Under the pieces are notes generated by a model. That model had not been told where the DNA came from and ran no database searches. It saw only the letters and a list, made by a program, of their open reading frames with translations. A stretch of DNA of 5,360 nucleotides from JBBIPA01 sp037443085 (GTDB lineage Bacteria > Chloroflexota > Dehalococcoidia > GIF9 > UBA5629). Position numbers and translations under genes: made by a program. Each line of letters begins with the position of its first letter. Positions within the stretch are counted from its first letter, which is position 1. Below, piece after piece: positions 4,258 to 5,360 of this stretch. The stretch covers positions 1 to 5,360 of the forward strand of contig JBBIPA010000083.1 in NCBI GenBank assembly GCA_037443085.1, read 5' to 3'.

Positions 4258-5360
4258 ATGAAAATGAAAGGTAAGCGACTTCTGTTCGATTACATAGTGA
4301 CTGCCCTGGTGATGCTGTTGCTGATGGCAGGGCTGCCGCTGAGCAGCTCATCTGCCCATGCCACTGACTATAAACTGGAGGGATTTGCCAACAAGAATGT
4401 GCTACCGAAAGCGCCCTGGGAAACCTCCACCCTTAATAACAATGCCGTTTACAGGGAAGGGACCCCCATCCCATTCCGCGTCTACATTTCCGGCGCGGGC
4501 AGCGGGGATACAGTTCAGTTAAGCTATGAGCACTCCAAGGGAAGTAGCTACTTTATTACTAATCTGACCACGCCGCCTTCGCTTCCAGGTTGGAATTATG
4601 TTGGATATGGAATTCCTTCTAATAATGGATATGGTTATATCAGTGCCGCCAGTGGTCCGCCTAATAATCTTACTGGCCCGCCTTCTACCACTCTGCCCGC
4701 CATGCCCCCGGGTAGCGGGTGGTCTGCCAAGGAAATTACTTCGGGAGGTGTGATTGGCGACACCGGGCAATACCTGTGGGGCTATGGCATCGCCTTCACT
4801 GCCCCGGCTCTCCTTGCCCCTGGAACCGATGTGCAAGGTGGCATAACATACAGGTATATCCAGGTGCCTTTTACCGGCAGCAGCGGCTGGATTGTGTTTG
4901 GCGCAAAACTGGCTGCAGGCGCCGCTGATTATGCTGGAGGCAGCGGCACCATGTTCGCTGGCGATATCGCCTCTCCCTTTAACGATAGCAAGATTGGCAT
5001 TAATCCTAATGTTATCGCCGATTTGCCCTGGATATTTTATACCATCGGCGTTGGTACTGACCTTGCGGGAACAGAACAGGTTTTGAAGGTCAATAACGAC
5101 AATATCCTGTGGAGCCAATTTTCTGTTTCCTCTACTCCTGGTAGGTATGAATATACGTACTACTTGCCTGAGGGTAGCGATAATACTTATTCCTGGTATT
5201 CTCCGCTGGTAGTGACAGCAAACTCAAAACGATATGCGTGGGTATCAACTGTAGCCACTTCGCCTGCTACCAGTGGTCAAAGTGGCACCATCAACTTGCC
5301 TAATAGAAATGCCACAGGTGGCAGCGTAACCGCTACCTACAAGACGCAGTACTACCTGAC
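4258..5360 (+). CDS. Large secreted cell-surface protein, N-terminal 367 residues (partial at right edge)
   Basis: The frame is open from 4258 to the window end without a stop. Residues 1-35 are a classical signal peptide: basic start MKMKGKR, hydrophobic core 13-28, and AHA before a likely cleavage at 35/36. The mature part is Gly/Ser/Thr/Asn/Tyr-rich and beta-like, with almost no Cys and no visible catalytic motif. Examples are the segments REGTPIPFRVYISGAGSGD (about 67-85) and RYEYTYYLPEGSDNTYSWY. The visible end, GGSVTATYKTQYYL, resembles the start of the divergent repeat modules that I recall in large surface or S-layer-like proteins of Chloroflexota and some archaea, so more repeats probably follow downstream. 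A structural or adhesive surface role is inferred; no specific function is claimed. Expression appears to depend on the promoter at 3975 and on read-through of the terminator at 4182-4225. A divergent HTH protein is the nearest candidate regulator. Confidence 0.92.
   Translation, partial: MKMKGKRLLFDYIVTALVMLLLMAGLPLSSSSAHATDYKLEGFANKNVLPKAPWETSTLNNNAVYREGTPIPFRVYISGAGSGDTVQLSYEHSKGSSYFITNLTTPPSLPGWNYVGYGIPSNNGYGYISAASGPPNNLTGPPSTTLPAMPPGSGWSAKEITSGGVIGDTGQYLWGYGIAFTAPALLAPGTDVQGGITYRYIQVPFTGSSGWIVFGAKLAAGAADYAGGSGTMFAGDIASPFNDSKIGINPNVIADLPWIFYTIGVGTDLAGTEQVLKVNNDNILWSQFSVSSTPGRYEYTYYLPEGSDNTYSWYSPLVVTANSKRYAWVSTVATSPATSGQSGTINLPNRNATGGSVTATYKTQYYL

Noticed and set aside
4519..5118. 199-residue minus-strand frame within the surface-protein gene
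   Set aside because: The plus-strand frame has promoter, ribosome-binding site, signal peptide and coherent beta-rich sequence; the minus frame has none of these.

Overview
The window reads as a chromosomal stretch of a mid-GC bacterium devoted to the cell surface. The protein styles suggest a Dehalococcoidia-like member of Chloroflexota: Asp-box propellers, long TPR lipoproteins, large secreted beta-rich proteins ending in a 'YKTQYYL' segment, and small MerR-like regulators. This assignment comes from memory of such genomes, not from a marker gene, and is tentative. No rRNA, tRNA, CRISPR array, transposase or integrase is visible.

Layout. (1) 1-1587, minus strand: a secreted or anchored Asp-box (BNR-like) beta-propeller protein. 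It is broken by an apparent one-base deletion near 291 and continues off the left edge in a second frame. (2) 1588-1922: a divergent intergenic region. A consensus sigma70-type promoter fires leftward into a hairpin-rich leader of about 175 nt, and a near-consensus promoter fires rightward into a short leader. (3) 1923-3368, plus: a lipoprotein made almost entirely of 13 tandem 34-residue TPR units. (4) 3369-3543: a convergent gap packed with three short palindromic, repeat-like elements. (5) 3544-3807, minus: an 87-residue MerR/excisionase-type DNA-binding protein with an Asn-Gly-Thr tail encoded by a 9-bp tandem repeat. (6) 3808-4257: a control region with direct and inverted AGGT/GGTACT repeats, a perfect TTGACA-16-TATAAT promoter, and a leader of about 250 nt containing a 13-bp perfect hairpin plus U-tract (intrinsic terminator) just before the next gene. 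(7) 4258 to the right edge, plus: the N-terminal 367 residues of a large signal-peptide-bearing surface protein.

How it fits together (inference). All three large genes encode exported products, so the locus looks like a surface or periplasmic module. The most interesting part is 3808-4257. A small DNA-binding regulator is divergent from the surface-protein gene, operator-like repeats lie between them, and the surface gene sits behind a strong promoter that is gated by a terminator. A short ORF with a Shine-Dalgarno-like sequence runs straight through that terminator. This suggests transcriptional control combined with attenuation of a costly surface protein, or alternatively a free-standing small RNA of about 215 nt. 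I recognise no known riboswitch class in the leader.
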